Source: Psococerastis gibbosa (Eukaryota; Arthropoda; Insecta; Psocodea; Psocidae). From it: 64,000 nucleotides of DNA. Shown here piece by piece: positions 23,940 to 34,390 of this stretch (position 1 is the first letter of the stretch; every line of letters begins with the position of its first letter). The translations under genes were made by a program, and so were the position numbers. The stretch is from contig OZ020491.1 of the NCBI GenBank assembly GCA_963971405.1, positions 11,960,855-12,024,854 on the forward strand. Direction: 5' to 3'. The notes beneath the pieces are model-generated. The model did no database searches. It had not been told where the DNA came from and saw only the letters and a list, made by a program, of their open reading frames with translations.

Positions 23940-24076
23940 ACCGAAAATAGAGGATATTGAAAAAACTGGACCTGGCGGGGTCTACGCCTATTAATACGAT
24001 GCCCCAGATAGGCGTAGATCGTGGGTTCGAATCCCGCCAAGTCCAGTTTTTTTTGGTATCCTCTAATTTCGGTTAA
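23940..24076. mobile_element. Hairpin element with tRNA-like T arm
   Basis: About 137 bp form a long inverted repeat: aaccgaaaatagaggata ... actggacctggcggg against cccgccaagtccagtttt ... atcctctaatttcggtt. An inner 10-bp stem tctacgccta/taggcgtaga surrounds a loop. The right arm reads gtgggttcgaatcccgc, a perfect tRNA T arm and B box. No normal D or anticodon arm can be drawn, so I do not call it a tRNA gene. A half copy lies at 2965-3056. Confidence 0.7.
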
Positions 24077-24980
24077 AAATAAAAGTTAAGATCAGAGTTT
24101 TAAGACTACGAAAGGAATTTTTCGACTATTCTATTGTTAATTTTATAAAAATCCGCTCTTTGTTGTGATGGGTGGGGTCAGTGTTGTTCAATAAGTAGGG
24201 ACTGTAGATCTCCGATAAGTTGATATACATCTGACATGTGACTGCAAGCAACTGTATGGCCACTTCGCCTTCTCAGCCTGAGGCGTATTTGGTTATTTCT
24301 GAAGGGTACCTCCTTTATTAGGTGCGAAAACTTCTAGTTGATTTTTAGATCATCAGATCTGATTAATTTTGGGTGACCTATTATAATATTGTGACTTAAA
24401 TAGGAGAGCTTATCTAATATGGGCTGTGCTTTAGTCAATTTTGCAAGGTCGAATTTAACGTTAAAACTGATCTGACAAGATAGCAATGGCAGTAGAAGTA
24501 GTGAAGTACCTACGGAGAACTGCGCAAATTAATACAGGATGGCTACAAAATTCATTCTAATGTAGCATTACGGGCTACCTATATATTTTCGATGCAGCAA
24601 TATTGCTGTGGGCAAATGTTTCTGTTTTGTTCAAATAGCCCCACTACGCGTTTTTGGAACAGTCGATTAATACATGAAACATCGATCGTAGGGCTGTCAA
24701 AAGTGCCTACTATTACCAAAGAAAATGGAAAAGCCTTACCAAAAATGTAAAGAAATCAATTTTGAGTAGCACTTTCCATTATAAAATTATCTTGCATTGT
24801 ACAATTTAAATCCCAGGTTAAGATTGAAAATAATCGCCATAGTAGGCCCGCTGAAGCATAGTATTTGCTCGGTGTTGGAGGCAGGCTCCCTTCCGATTTT
24901 CTCTGAATATCGTAAGTCGGATTCACATTGGCTATTATCGGGAAGTATCGATTTAAGGCATTTAAGACCCCAATTACTAT

Positions 24981-25550
24981 CCTCGGAAACGCTGGAAGGA
25001 TGAGTTGGAAACGGACCTTCGCGAGTTGGGAGTCCGTAGATGGTGGAGCATTGTTCAGAACCGAGATGATTGGAGGAGTGTTGTCGAGCAGGCCAAAGCT
25101 CATCAAGGGCTGTAAAGCCAGAAGAAGAAGAAGAAATACATTAATAAATTGAATGTATTAGATTTTCTCTTAAAAGACTGGCGGGAGGGACGTCCTCGAA
25201 AACGCTGGAAGGATGAGTTGGAAACTGACCTTCACGAGTTGGGAGGCCGTAGATGGTGGAGCATTGTTCAGAACCGAGATGATTGGAGGAGTGTTGTCGA
25301 GCAGGCCAAAGCTCGTCAAGGGCTGTAAAGCCAGAAGAAGAAGATGAAATACATTAGTAAATTGAATATATTAGATTTTCTCTTAAAAGACTGGCGGGAC
25401 GTCCTCGAAAACGCTGGAAGGATGAGTTGAAAACTGACCTTCACGAGTTGGGAGGCCGTAGATGGTGGAGTATTGTTCAAAACCGAGATGACTGGAGGAG
25501 TGTTGTCGAGCTGGCCAAACCCCATCAAGGACCTGAAGAAGAAGAAAACT
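24981..25550 (+). repeat. Three tandem copies of a LINE 3' end
   Basis: Units beginning near 24981, 25194 and 25403 (periods 213 and 209 bp) each encode a LINE C-terminus: GRPRKRWKDELETDLHELGG, then WWSIVQNRDDWRSVVEQAK and a stop. After each stop comes a GAAGAAG tract, and the second and third units are preceded by a shared aatacattartaaattgaa...cttaaaagactggcggg linker. The three copies differ by small changes (for example retained or lost GGGA in the linker). A GRPRKRW...DRxxWR tail is known from several LINE clades. The array could have arisen by repeated insertion or, more simply, by unequal exchange after one insertion. Confidence 0.85.
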
Positions 25551-26094
25551 CCCCATTTTTCAAGATTGTGACGTTTTCTTGTCTGAGCTGGATGTCATCC
25601 GATGCTATGAGCTTGCCTTTCTAGAATGTCCGGACTACATTGTACCCAAACGTGTTTCGATGTCAACGCTTTGGCACAACTACTGAGTTCTTGGGAACCG
25701 CGGCCTATTGTTCGAATGTTGATAGCATGGCTCACGTACGTTGGTTCCGTCGTCTAACGGGCGGTCCTCCTTTCCTCTCCGATCAGTCGCAGGGTCAGGG
25801 TGGGTTACAATGGCCAGGGCTACGTGACTTACCTTCCGCTTAAAGTCGCAGTGACACGTAGTGACCCAAAATAGCGCCGATATTGGCTATTGTCATTGGC
25901 TGCGTCGCTTGTTTAAGTAGGCCGGAAAATCGGTAGTTTGAGTGGGTTATTGCAAGCAAAAGCACAGCGAGGCCAGGAATAAATCTGTTCCAACATTGAT
26001 ATATTCATATATTAGTGTATACCAATTATTATGTTATATTGAGTACTGCGTCCACGAAGCCGTTGGTTGGGGTAATTATAAATTTGAAAATTAG

Positions 26095-26185
26095 CGTTGG
26101 GAGTACGTATAGGTGGTGGAGCATCGTAAAAACCTGAGTGGAACAGTGTTGAAGAGGAGGCCAAGGGCTGTAGAGTCAAAAAAAT
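26095..26185 (+). pseudogene. Possible decayed copy of the 25-kb LINE 3' end
   Basis: The string agtacgtataggtggtggagcatcgt and the following gtggaacagtgttgaagaggaggccaagggctgtag parallel the gccgtagatggtggagcattgt ... gtgttgtcgagcaggccaaag...ggctgtaaag part of the three tandem LINE ends nearby. It is heavily diverged and carries stops. Confidence 0.5.
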
Positions 26186-26189
26186 GGTC

Positions 26190-26600
26190 CAGAGATATGA
26201 GTTTTTAATGTCAATTTTTAGTCGTTTTTTACTATTGAGAGAAAAGCGACCTGATGGGTTCTTAGTCACTCTAAGACGACTATATATACGCGAATTTATG
26301 CAGGTTTTGAGATATGGTTTTTTATCAGTTTTTTTAGTGGTGGAGTTGTAACCCCCCCCCCCCCAATATTTACTTAGCAACAGAAAAGAAATGTTCTGAA
26401 ATATGATTTTTAGGGGCCAAACGTTTTTTGGTTGGTAAAAGCCCCCAAAATTGAGGTAGCCCAAATTAGAATAAATGGTCTCGAGATATGATTTTTATGA
26501 ACCTATCGTACATTCTGAAACAAAATCTATCGAGTGTCCACAAATCGACAGTCAGGCATTTCATAAAAGCTACTTTTTTGTGTACATCGTATTTCATTTT
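26190..26600 (+). mobile_element. Old TTTCC-family fragment
   Basis: Diverged matches to the family include tctcgagatatgatttttat gaacct, ccacaaatcgacagtcaggc, and aagctacttttttgtg, plus a C-run near 26351 in the position of the family's G-run. No terminal hairpin is visible. Parts may belong to something else. Confidence 0.5.
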
Positions 26601-27004
26601 TACACTTATAAAATGTCCCTCCCCCACCTCTCACATTGCCTCTGAAGGTATCCGATAGAATACATGCACGTACATATTGTGTGCAATTCAATTTCTTTCG
26701 TGGCATCTGTTTCATGCATGTGATCCATCATCCGTATAGCTGCTGGTTTTTGATATTACTCGTACGATTATATCTTCCTATCGGAGATTTATTCGATTAT
26801 TTATATTGCTGGCCATCCGACGCACCTCGTAAAACGCATCAGCCTATTTGTAACAAAAATGGCGCGTTTAATGTTCGTCTTTAATAGGTACGATTGTACT
26901 AATATCTTCCTTATTAATGATTTATACGATTTCTATAATATTATCCATCTCATAAAATGCATCAACCGATATATACAATATATACATCGTATTTACCTGT
27001 GTAT

Positions 27005-27052
27005 ATGGTCCTCCCTGAAGACAAAGGCGATGTAAAAGTAAAAGTATATGGT
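27005..27052 (+). repeat. Short RTE-like LINE 3' tail
   Basis: The run ggtcctccctgaagacaaag and the following gcgatgtaaaagtaaaag match the end of the 42.5-kb LINE copy (its plus-strand form is ttttacatcgcctttgtcctc). It sits inside the 26.8-28.6 kb tandem array, so it probably inserted there as a severely truncated copy. Confidence 0.6.
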
Positions 27053-27090
27053 GCATTTAATTTTGGACTTTGACAGGTGTTAGGTTTATT

Positions 27091-27830
27091 CCTTTCCAAT
27101 TTATACGTAGTATAAGGAAAGCTTTGTGACGGTCGATTTCCGGGCAAACTACTCGGTCGATCTTGATGAAATTTGGCATGTAGGTTCACAAAAATCATAT
27201 CTCGAGAAAATTTTTTTTATTTGGGGCTAACTCAATTTGGGGGGTTTTATTCTCAAAAAACTAAAAAAAAAGTCTAAAAAAATTATTTCCCAAAAACGGC
27301 TCCTATGATTTCTTTTAAATTCACATATATTGTAGTTGTTATTAATGTAGATAAAATGCGTGGGGTCGCTTTCTCCTTGATAGTTTGCTTCTGGGGGTAA
27401 AAAAATAAAAATAACTAAATTTTCATGAAAAATTACTAAAAAATAATTTGTCTGCGAAACTTTTCTATAGATGATTTCTACTTTCAGGTATGTTTTAGGT
27501 GTTAAATTGAGTAACGAAACCGGACAGGTTACTTTCCCAGAAAGGGATTTGGTTTTGTACAAAAAAATGTTTTTTTTTTTTTTTTTTTTTAATGGAAAAT
27601 TCACGCTCAAATGCATTGAGTGCCCTGCCAGTATTGCTGTGTGGTAATGTCTTGGTGTGACCTATCTAGAATTTACCTCACACCTCCAGTGACGTCAGGT
27701 GGACAACCCCCCCCCCCCCCCCCAATATCGTAAATTTAACCATAGGAAAATTATTTATCATGAAATTACTCATTTTGTCTATCTACTAATTTTGATAAAT
27801 TGGAAAGCATGTTCGAGTAAACTCGAACCG
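27091..27830 (-). mobile_element. TTTCC-family element, copy 4, inside a tandem array
   Basis: It runs from cctttccaatttatacgtag to ttggaaagcatgttcgagta and actcgaacc, the reverse of the copies at 4.2 and 6.1 kb. A C-run (about 27707-27723) and a T-run (about 27570-27590) mark the same internal positions as in the others. The tandem array of 26.8-28.6 kb continues on both sides, which shows that the element landed in an existing array. Confidence 0.87.
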
Positions 27831-28804
27831 CTTCTTCGATTTCTTTACGGTCTGATCAACCGATATGTTATAATACTACATATGTCGCATTGAATGTTCG
27901 ACTTTGATAGGTACGATTGTACTAATATCTTCCTTATTGATGATTTATTCGATTTCTATAATATTATGCATCTCATAAAACGCATCAACCGGTCCCACAC
28001 GCATCATAGTATTTGTACATATTATACATCTTTCTTATTGGTGTTGTGTTCGATTTCTATACTTTCTGACACACATCGTAAAACGCATCAACCGATATAC
28101 TACATGTGTCGCATTGAATGTTCGACTTCGATTGGTACAATTATTGTACTAATATCTTCCTTATTGATGATTTATTCGATTTCTATAGTATTATGCATCT
28201 CATAAAACGCATCAACCGATCCCACATGCATCAAACGATCTGTATATGGCGTATTTAATTTTGGGCTTCGATAGGTACTATTTATACATCTTTCTTATTG
28301 GTGTATTCGATTTCTATACTTTCCGATGCATATCGTAAACGCATCAACCGATATACTACATGTGTCGCATTGAATGTTCGACTTCGATAGGTACAATTAT
28401 TGTACTAATATCTTCCTTATTGATGATTTATTTGATTTCTATAATATTATGCATCTCATAAAGCGCATCAACCGATCCCACATGCATTAAACGATCTGCA
28501 TATGGCGTATTTAATTTTGGGCCTATTATTGGTGTTTTATTCGCATCTCCTAAAACGCACCAACCGATCCCTCATGTAGGGCCCTGTATATAAGGCGCAT
28601 TTAATATTCGATGCACTTCCGCCAAGGTATTAATTATCCGTCTGTGTGTAGGATGGGTGGCGTGAAGATAGCCGTAGGGCGGAAGACAGAAGATGAACGG
28701 ATGGGAACGGGCCTTCAGCCATCAATGCGAGATGTATGGGAGCGCGGGCCCAAGGCCAGGCACAATGCAAAAGCGTAGGTTTGTACTCACTGTGGGCGAC
28801 ACCT

Positions 28805-29765
28805 GATCAACTTGGCCTATTCCCCTGCTTGTGGGCTCTCGATATCTCATGATTATGCACTGTACCTATCAGCAGCTTCCAGAAGGTTTTCCCATAGGCG
28901 TATTCCCCCCTTTTTCCAAGAAACTATTTGGTCTTTCTGTTAATATGTTAAATGCCGTGCATTACAATACTGCTGTGGGGCCCGAAAAGGAATGTTGTCG
29001 AGGGGCGTCATTTGGGGCCTTCGCGCTGATCAACTTGGCCTATTCCGTTGCTTGTGGGCTCCCGATATCTCATGATTGTGCACTGTACCTATCAGAAGCT
29101 TCCAGGAGGTTTGCCCATAGGCGTATTCCCCCCTTTTTCCAAGAAACTATTTTTCAATAGTTTTCTTGCTTGGTCTTTCTGCTAATATGTTAATTGCCGT
29201 GCATTACAATACTGCTGTGGGGCCCGAAAAGGAATGTTGTCGAGGGGCGCCATTTGGGGTCCTTCGCGCTGATCAACTTGGCCTATTCCGTTGCTTGTGG
29301 GCTCCCGATATCTCATGATTGTGCACTGTACCTATCAGAAGCTTCCAGGAGGTTTTCCCATAGGCGTATCCCCCCTTTTTCCAAGAAACTATTTTTCAAT
29401 AGTCTCTTGCTTGGTCTTTCTGTTAATATGTTAAATGCCGTGCATTACAATACTGCTGTGGGGCCCGAAAAGGAATGTTGTCGAGGGGCGTCATTTGGGG
29501 CCTTCGCGCTGATCAACTTGGCCTATTCCGTTGCTTGTGGGCTCCCGATATCTCATGATTGTGCACTGTACCTATCAGAAGCTTCCAGGAGGTTTTCCCA
29601 TAGGCGTATTCCCCCCTTTTTCCAAGAAACTGTTGTTTGGCCTTTCTGTGTTGGAATCGAATATGTTAAATGTCGTACAGCTATACAATACTGCTCTGGG
29701 TGTGGTAATTGATGGGGTCTGAAAAGGAATGTTGTTGAGGGACGTCATTTGGGGCCCTTCGCGAT
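28805..29765 (+). repeat. Tandem array, four units of 223-243 bp
   Basis: Units start with gatcaacttggcctattccg at 28805, 29028, 29271 and 29511. They include tcatgattgtgcactgtacc, ttttcccataggcgtattcc and gaaaaggaatgttgtcgagg ggcgtca. One frame stays open through several units, giving a repeated peptide (INLAYSVACGLPISHDCALY). Identity between units is high, so the open frame probably reflects recent copying rather than selection. Confidence 0.92.
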
Positions 29766-29807
29766 TGGAAAAATCTCATTACAGTATGTAACTAAAAGCT
29801 TGAGGCT

Positions 29808-29900
29808 TTAGTTGGCGAAGACCTGTCGTAACTCAACACAGGTATTACCTACCGAGGCGACTGAAGAGGTTGTTCGGATACGTTCACTAAATTGCTTATA
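29808..29900 (+). mobile_element. SINE-B-like repeat, 5'-truncated
   Basis: It starts at cgaagacctgtcgtaactca acacaggta and continues with gaggcgactgaagaggttgt and ttcactaaattg. An inverted 3' fragment lies at 30141-30200 (catacaaacaatttagtgaa tgtatccgattgacctcttc). A further 3' fragment in reverse is at 44903-44955. Confidence 0.68.
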
Positions 29901-30354
29901 TACCATCAAGATTTTTACATAAAATAATGAAAAAGTTATGGTAAGCTACTGTATTAAAACTCACCAAAAATATAGCTGGGGACCAATTTGTCAATTTGAA
30001 TTTCCCCTCGCATTTTGCACTCTTTTGTTTAAAACAATTGAATCTGTGCGAATTAATAGCCGATAAGTTAAATGGTTTTAATACCGTCACGTGACACCTT
30101 GGGTTCATTTACAATAATTTTTTATTAAAAATAATAATATTAATCGCATACAAACAATTTAGTGAATGTATCCGATTGACCTCTTCAGTCGCCGGTCTTA
30201 AGGTAATCTGAAATCGTTATAGTAGGATTGCTGGTCAGAAGTATTTGAAATGTAAGAAGTTCTATCTATCTGAAAGGCCTCTCTCTGTTGACCTCCTCCT
30301 TCCTAAAAAAAATCGTAGGATTACCGACACTTGATTTTAGATGTCCTTTTTTAA

Positions 30355-30515
30355 GGTTAATCGCATACAAACAATTTATTGAATTCATCTGATTTAGCTC
30401 TCCAGTCGCCTCTGTAGGTTAGTACCCGCGTTACGTTACGACACGTCTCCGATCGCATAGCGGGCAGAGACTCGCTCAAGTACAAGCACGCTACCACCTT
30501 GCCATCGAAGTCAAT
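30355..30515 (-). mobile_element. SINE-B-like repeat
   Basis: In reverse orientation it contains ttaatcgcatacaaacaatt, agtcgcctctgtaggttagt, ttacgacacgtctccgatcg and cgctaccaccttgccatcga agtc. Confidence 0.76.
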
Positions 30516-31050
30516 ATACTAATACTACTCGTCTTCATTTCTTCCATATTTTGTTGTTAGATGTTATCTAAAAGAAATCCCGTTATGTACCCGTATGCAT
30601 GATTAAAAACTGTTTCTCCTACTATAAAAACCAAACAGTTCCGATCAGCATTTCCGATAAAACAACCAAACGGAATATTTTCTGGACTTGATGGACGCAA
30701 CATTAAAAATCACCTCATTACTGACAGTCACCGAAAGTTGACCACACACTCTGTAGAACCTGTTTCATCAGGTCTCTGCCTAATTTGTCTCTTCCTTCCT
30801 TCCTCTGAGGAAACATGGCAATCTACATAAGTTGAAACACGTTTATAAGGTACGATAGAGTGGACGTGGCTCGGGTTTTGCAAGAAACCCGTCTGAAATA
30901 CGTTGTATCTCATCGGTTTGGCCCCCCGATTGCGCTCAGGTTTATCTCAGACTTATCTTATCTTTATCGGTACTGTTCTTCGTTATGAAATTTGGGAGAG
31001 TTGGTGTTTATTTTAGTGTGATATTTTTTTTTATTTTATTTTTTTTATAA

Positions 31051-31451
31051 GGCGGGGATTCCACCGACCTGCAAGTGCAAAATACAAATACGGTGACGTG
31101 GTAGCAGACATTCAAGACTTAGGCGGGGTTTCCACCGACCTCGCATTGCAGAATGCTAATGACGTTGACGGAAATGTTTGTTTTACTCTATGCCATAGTT
31201 AAAATTGATCAATGATCTTAGAGTAAAATCACAAACTAACAAACTTAAATTAAACAAATGGCTTCATGGCATATGTTAAGCCCAAAAATTTTAATAGATT
31301 TCTATAAATAGAAAAATCTAATTTCCGTCAATGTCATTTGCGTTCTGCAATGCGAGGTCGGTGGAACCCCCCCCCCCCCCCTAGTCTTGAAAGTCTGCTA
31401 TCACGTCACCGTATTTGTATTTTGCACTTGCAGGTCGGTGGAATCCCCGCC
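31051..31451. mobile_element. Harbinger-like composite MITE, copy 6
   Basis: Ends GGCGGGGATTCCACCGACC and GGTCGGTGGAATCCCCGCC are flanked by TAA (31048-31050, 31452-31454). The inner unit is present, with a C-run of about 15 at 31367-31381 replacing its right CCCCGCC terminus. The arms carry the aaatacaaatacggtgacgt variant also seen at 12.1 kb. Confidence 0.9.
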
Positions 31452-31454
31452 TAA

Positions 31455-31765
31455 GCTGTTGTTTCCAACGTCTGCTTTTAGCAACCCTGCCAGCCTGGCG
31501 GGGAGTGACTATATTAGTTAACTTGAGGCACCCTAAGGGCAGACTCTTTCACCTCGGAGGAAAGAGGAGTTGACTGACTGACAGGGTGGACCTCCTGATT
31601 AAAGTGGATTCCGAACCACTTGGGGAACATGGTAAAGTCACATGATTAAATCGGAGGTGACCAGGACTTGACACGCACGTAGACTGACTGGTATAGTTTC
31701 AGCGCGATATCATGTCCCACCATGTTCCCCTGCCAACGCTGTGCGCACTATCAAGTTTGCCGCAG
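31455..31765 (-). repeat. Dispersed repeat X, reverse copy
   Basis: In reverse orientation it contains gcaaccctgccagcctggcg, gtggattccgaaccacttgg ggaacatgg and ccaccatgttcccctgccaa cgctgtgcgc. It abuts the right end of the Harbinger-like MITE at 31051-31451. Confidence 0.75.
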
Positions 31766-32350
31766 TTTAATACACGCTCTGCTGAGCAGTCTGCTCTACA
31801 AGTTACGAACGCTCTAACGCTATACCACTACGTGGATACCTTATATACATCTTTTATCAATAACGTATACATCCCGTATATTCTTGATGATGTTATACCG
31901 TTATAAAGTAATCTTATGGGTACAAAGAGGAAACGGGTAAGGGGTATTTCATGTTATTGGTTATCTGAAAGGAAGCGCTTTTGATGTTTGATACTCTTGA
32001 TGGGTTCAGTTGAGATTTTTCAATCATTGCCGCGTTGGTAACATGTTGTTTCTTAAAATTTAAAAGCCAGGACTGGTACGCCAAGAGCCGTTTTATCTTG
32101 GATATAACTGTGTTGGCTCCAACTTGAAATCACAAGTATATTTTGCGTACATTTTATGTAGACAACCTTTTACGCATCGTGGTAAAAAAATTAAAAAATC
32201 TGGTTGTTTAAGAGGAAACTTACCGGTGACATTGGCCACCCCTAGATCACTGCAAATAACTTGCAAATTTTGAGGTCATTCATTTCTATTCTTCTTCTTG
32301 GAAATGTACAGCCCTATATGTCTGTGGTCTCCGTTCACCTTATACCATGG

Positions 32351-32556
32351 AATACTGTGGGGCATATTCTGAGACACGAAGGGCTCCTCAAGAACATAAT
32401 TGAGGCACCAACTCAAGAGGACGACAGAGGAAGGAGTACCTAGAAGATGTCATGAAGGACCCAGGACGCAACACCTACAAAGAACTGAAAAGGACCGCAC
32501 AAAACAGTCAAGAGTGGAGGAGAAAAATACAACATTCGCTGCAAACCAATCCTTAG
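32351..32556 (+). pseudogene. LINE C-terminal remnant, frameshifted
   Basis: The first frame reads TVGHILRHEGLLKNIIEA and DDRGRS. A second frame, starting near 32439, reads YLEDVMKDPGRN, YKELKRTAQNSQEWRRK and ends at a stop at 32554-32556. This matches the GHxLRHxxLLxxIIEG ... GRPRxxYL ... Y.ELKRxAxDRxxWR tail common in LINE reverse transcriptases. One frameshift separates the two halves. Confidence 0.82.
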
Positions 32557-32595
32557 ATTGCAACTCAAGAATACTGTGCGCAATATCCACTACGC

Positions 32596-33425
32596 GACCA
32601 TAGTATTGTATCCCTTTGTTACCGTCTTCATTTTTTATAATTCTGTGCTGTGGGAACCACCCCTTGATGCTGCTGAAGTGTTAAGACCATATCTGCCCTA
32701 GTACCCTTCTGTCTTGTCTGTGGTATCCATCAAGTCTCCGCCACTGAGGCTGGTTCGCTATGTAAACTGTAAACTGACCATATTAGTTTATCGTCATGTC
32801 TCGAATTTTCATAATTCCATGCTGCATCCCTTGATGATCCTTGCTTTGCCCTGTGGCTGCTCTAAAACCCTCTGGTATTCTGTCTCCGTCCAGTCTCTAC
32901 ATACCCTTGTGACCGGTCTCCTGTATATGCTATCCACCAAATGACCATATTAGTTTATCCTTATGTCTTGAATTTTCATAATTCCATGCTGCATCCCTTG
33001 ATGATCCTTGCTTTGCCCTGTGGCTGCTCTAGTACCCTCGGGCATTCTGTCTCCGTCCAGTCTCTACATACTCTTGCGACTGGTCTCCTGTATATGCTAT
33101 CCACCAAATGACCATATTAGTTTATTCTCATGTCTTGATTTTTCATAATTCCATGCTGCATCCCTTGATGATCCTTGCTATGCCCTGTGCTGGCAGTCCT
33201 AGAAGCCTCTGGTCTGCGGTCGCTGTCCACTCTCTACCCTTGTGACCGGTCTCCTGTATATGCTATCCAATAAATGACCCTATTAGTTTATCCTCATGTA
33301 TTGATTTTTCATAATTCCATGCTGCATCCCTTGATGATCCTTGCTATGCCCTGTGCTGGCAGTCCTAGAAGCCTCTGGTCTGCGGTCGCTGTCCACTCTC
33401 TACCCTTGAGACCGGGCTACTGTGC
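32596..33425 (+). repeat. Satellite-like tandem array, unit 166-167 bp
   Basis: Units begin gaccatattagtttatcctc at 32776, 32943, 33110 and 33276, preceded by a more diverged unit from about 32596. Shared text includes aattccatgctgcatccctt gatgatccttgc and gaccggtctcctgtatatgc tatcca. The last two units share a variant (ctggcagtcctagaagcctc) absent from the others. Confidence 0.92.
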
Positions 33426-33802
33426 ATTACGTACTACGTGACCGTGGCCGGCACCTGTTGAAGCCATCCAAGTGTAACAACCCCGCCCATCCGAAGCCCA
33501 AGGTTGCCGTATATCCTACGCCAAAGAACGTCGTGTTGTCTTTGGGCGAAGTTGAGGAAGTCTTATACAAGACAGGTGTTGCAGATTAATGGACCATAAT
33601 GCAATGATCGGTGTGGGCTATGGCCTTGCTTAATTTATTATTTTGGGGCAAGTGCTGGTGCGCCGGTATTGCCGCACCCAGAATTTTTTTGGAGGGGGGG
33701 GGGGGGCTTAATCTTAATCTCAATCAAAACGTCAACATATGGGCGTACGGGATGGTCTAGGCTAGAGTTTAGCACTCTGCCCCGGACGGGCATAGTCTAT
33801 AG

Positions 33803-33965
33803 CAAGGCCGTGCCCAGGTTTTGATTTCGTGGGGTCCACAAATTTTTTATACGTAATTTATTAATGAACTAATGGATAAATTCTTCAAACCATACAGGTT
33901 TACGTACAAAAATTTATTTCGGGGGGGTCCGGACCCCATGGACCACCCCCCTGGGCACGGCCATG
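33803..33965. mobile_element. hAT-like MITE
   Basis: The 163-bp element begins CAAGGCCGTGCCCAGG and ends CCTGGGCACGGCCATG, 16-bp inverted repeats with one mismatch. GTGGTCC-like and G-run sequences follow inside each end (cgtggggtccacaa against ggaccccatggacc). I see no clear target duplication, so the superfamily is inferred from similarity of layout. Confidence 0.75.
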
Positions 33966-34261
33966 GGCATAGATGTGGTTAGTTTCTTGCTCGGGTTCCT
34001 TTTTCCATTAGCTTCCTTTTTTCATATTTCAACCATGCGATTTTATTTTCAATTTTAATTATGAACAGAAATGAAATGTGCGTTCAAGGTTAGGGGAGGT
34101 GGGTGAGGATATAATCGTTGTGACCATATTTATTAAATAATACAGTACTAAATACTATGTACTACTAAATATACAGTACTTGAAGATGTTAGGAGTGCAC
34201 TGCTTCTTCTTCAAATATCTCCTCTATCGAAGACGGGCGATTGTAGTCAGGATGAATATAT

Positions 34262-34390
34262 TAGGGTATTGTAATGCTGTGGTTTTCCCGTTGTCTTCTC
34301 CATCCTTATGCCGTTGACTTTTCACTGAGCTCCTCGGTCTTCGGGGCCAGTTTGCCAACCCCAGGAGGAAGAGTGTCCTGCACAGAATAG
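34262..34390 (-). repeat. Dispersed repeat, pair with 36638-36765
   Basis: This text (ccttatgccgttgacttttc, gaggctcctcggtcttcggg-like run, ccagtttgccaaccccagga and gagtgtcctgcacagaa) is the reverse of gtgcagggcactcttttgtc ... gtcaatggcataaggatgca at 36638-36765. Length is about 130 bp; the family is unknown. Confidence 0.6.

Larger units (their letters stand above)
26815..28570 (+). repeat. Tandem array, unit about 227-256 bp, interrupted
   Basis: Units carry gtacgattgtactaatatct tccttatt, gatttctataatattatgca tctcataaaacgcatcaacc gat and cgcattgaatgttcgacttc. The actaatatcttcc landmark occurs at about 26898, 27921, 28148 and 28404. The large first gap is filled by a LINE tail (27005-27052) and a TTTCC element (27091-27830). 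Each unit contains two related halves, both with aaacgcatcaaccgat. Confidence 0.85.

Noticed and set aside
23968-24045. tRNA gene
   Set aside because: The T arm is good and the acceptor ends can pair, but no D arm or anticodon arm can be formed. The centre is a 10-bp stem with an 18-base loop.
26815-28570. CRISPR-like repeat array
   Set aside because: Repeats are long, contiguous and diverged, with no short repeat and unique spacer alternation. The host is an animal.
29194-29712. 172-codon open frame in the 240-bp tandem array
   Set aside because: The repeated peptide follows directly from near-identical DNA units. Unit lengths are not all multiples of three and no family is recognised.
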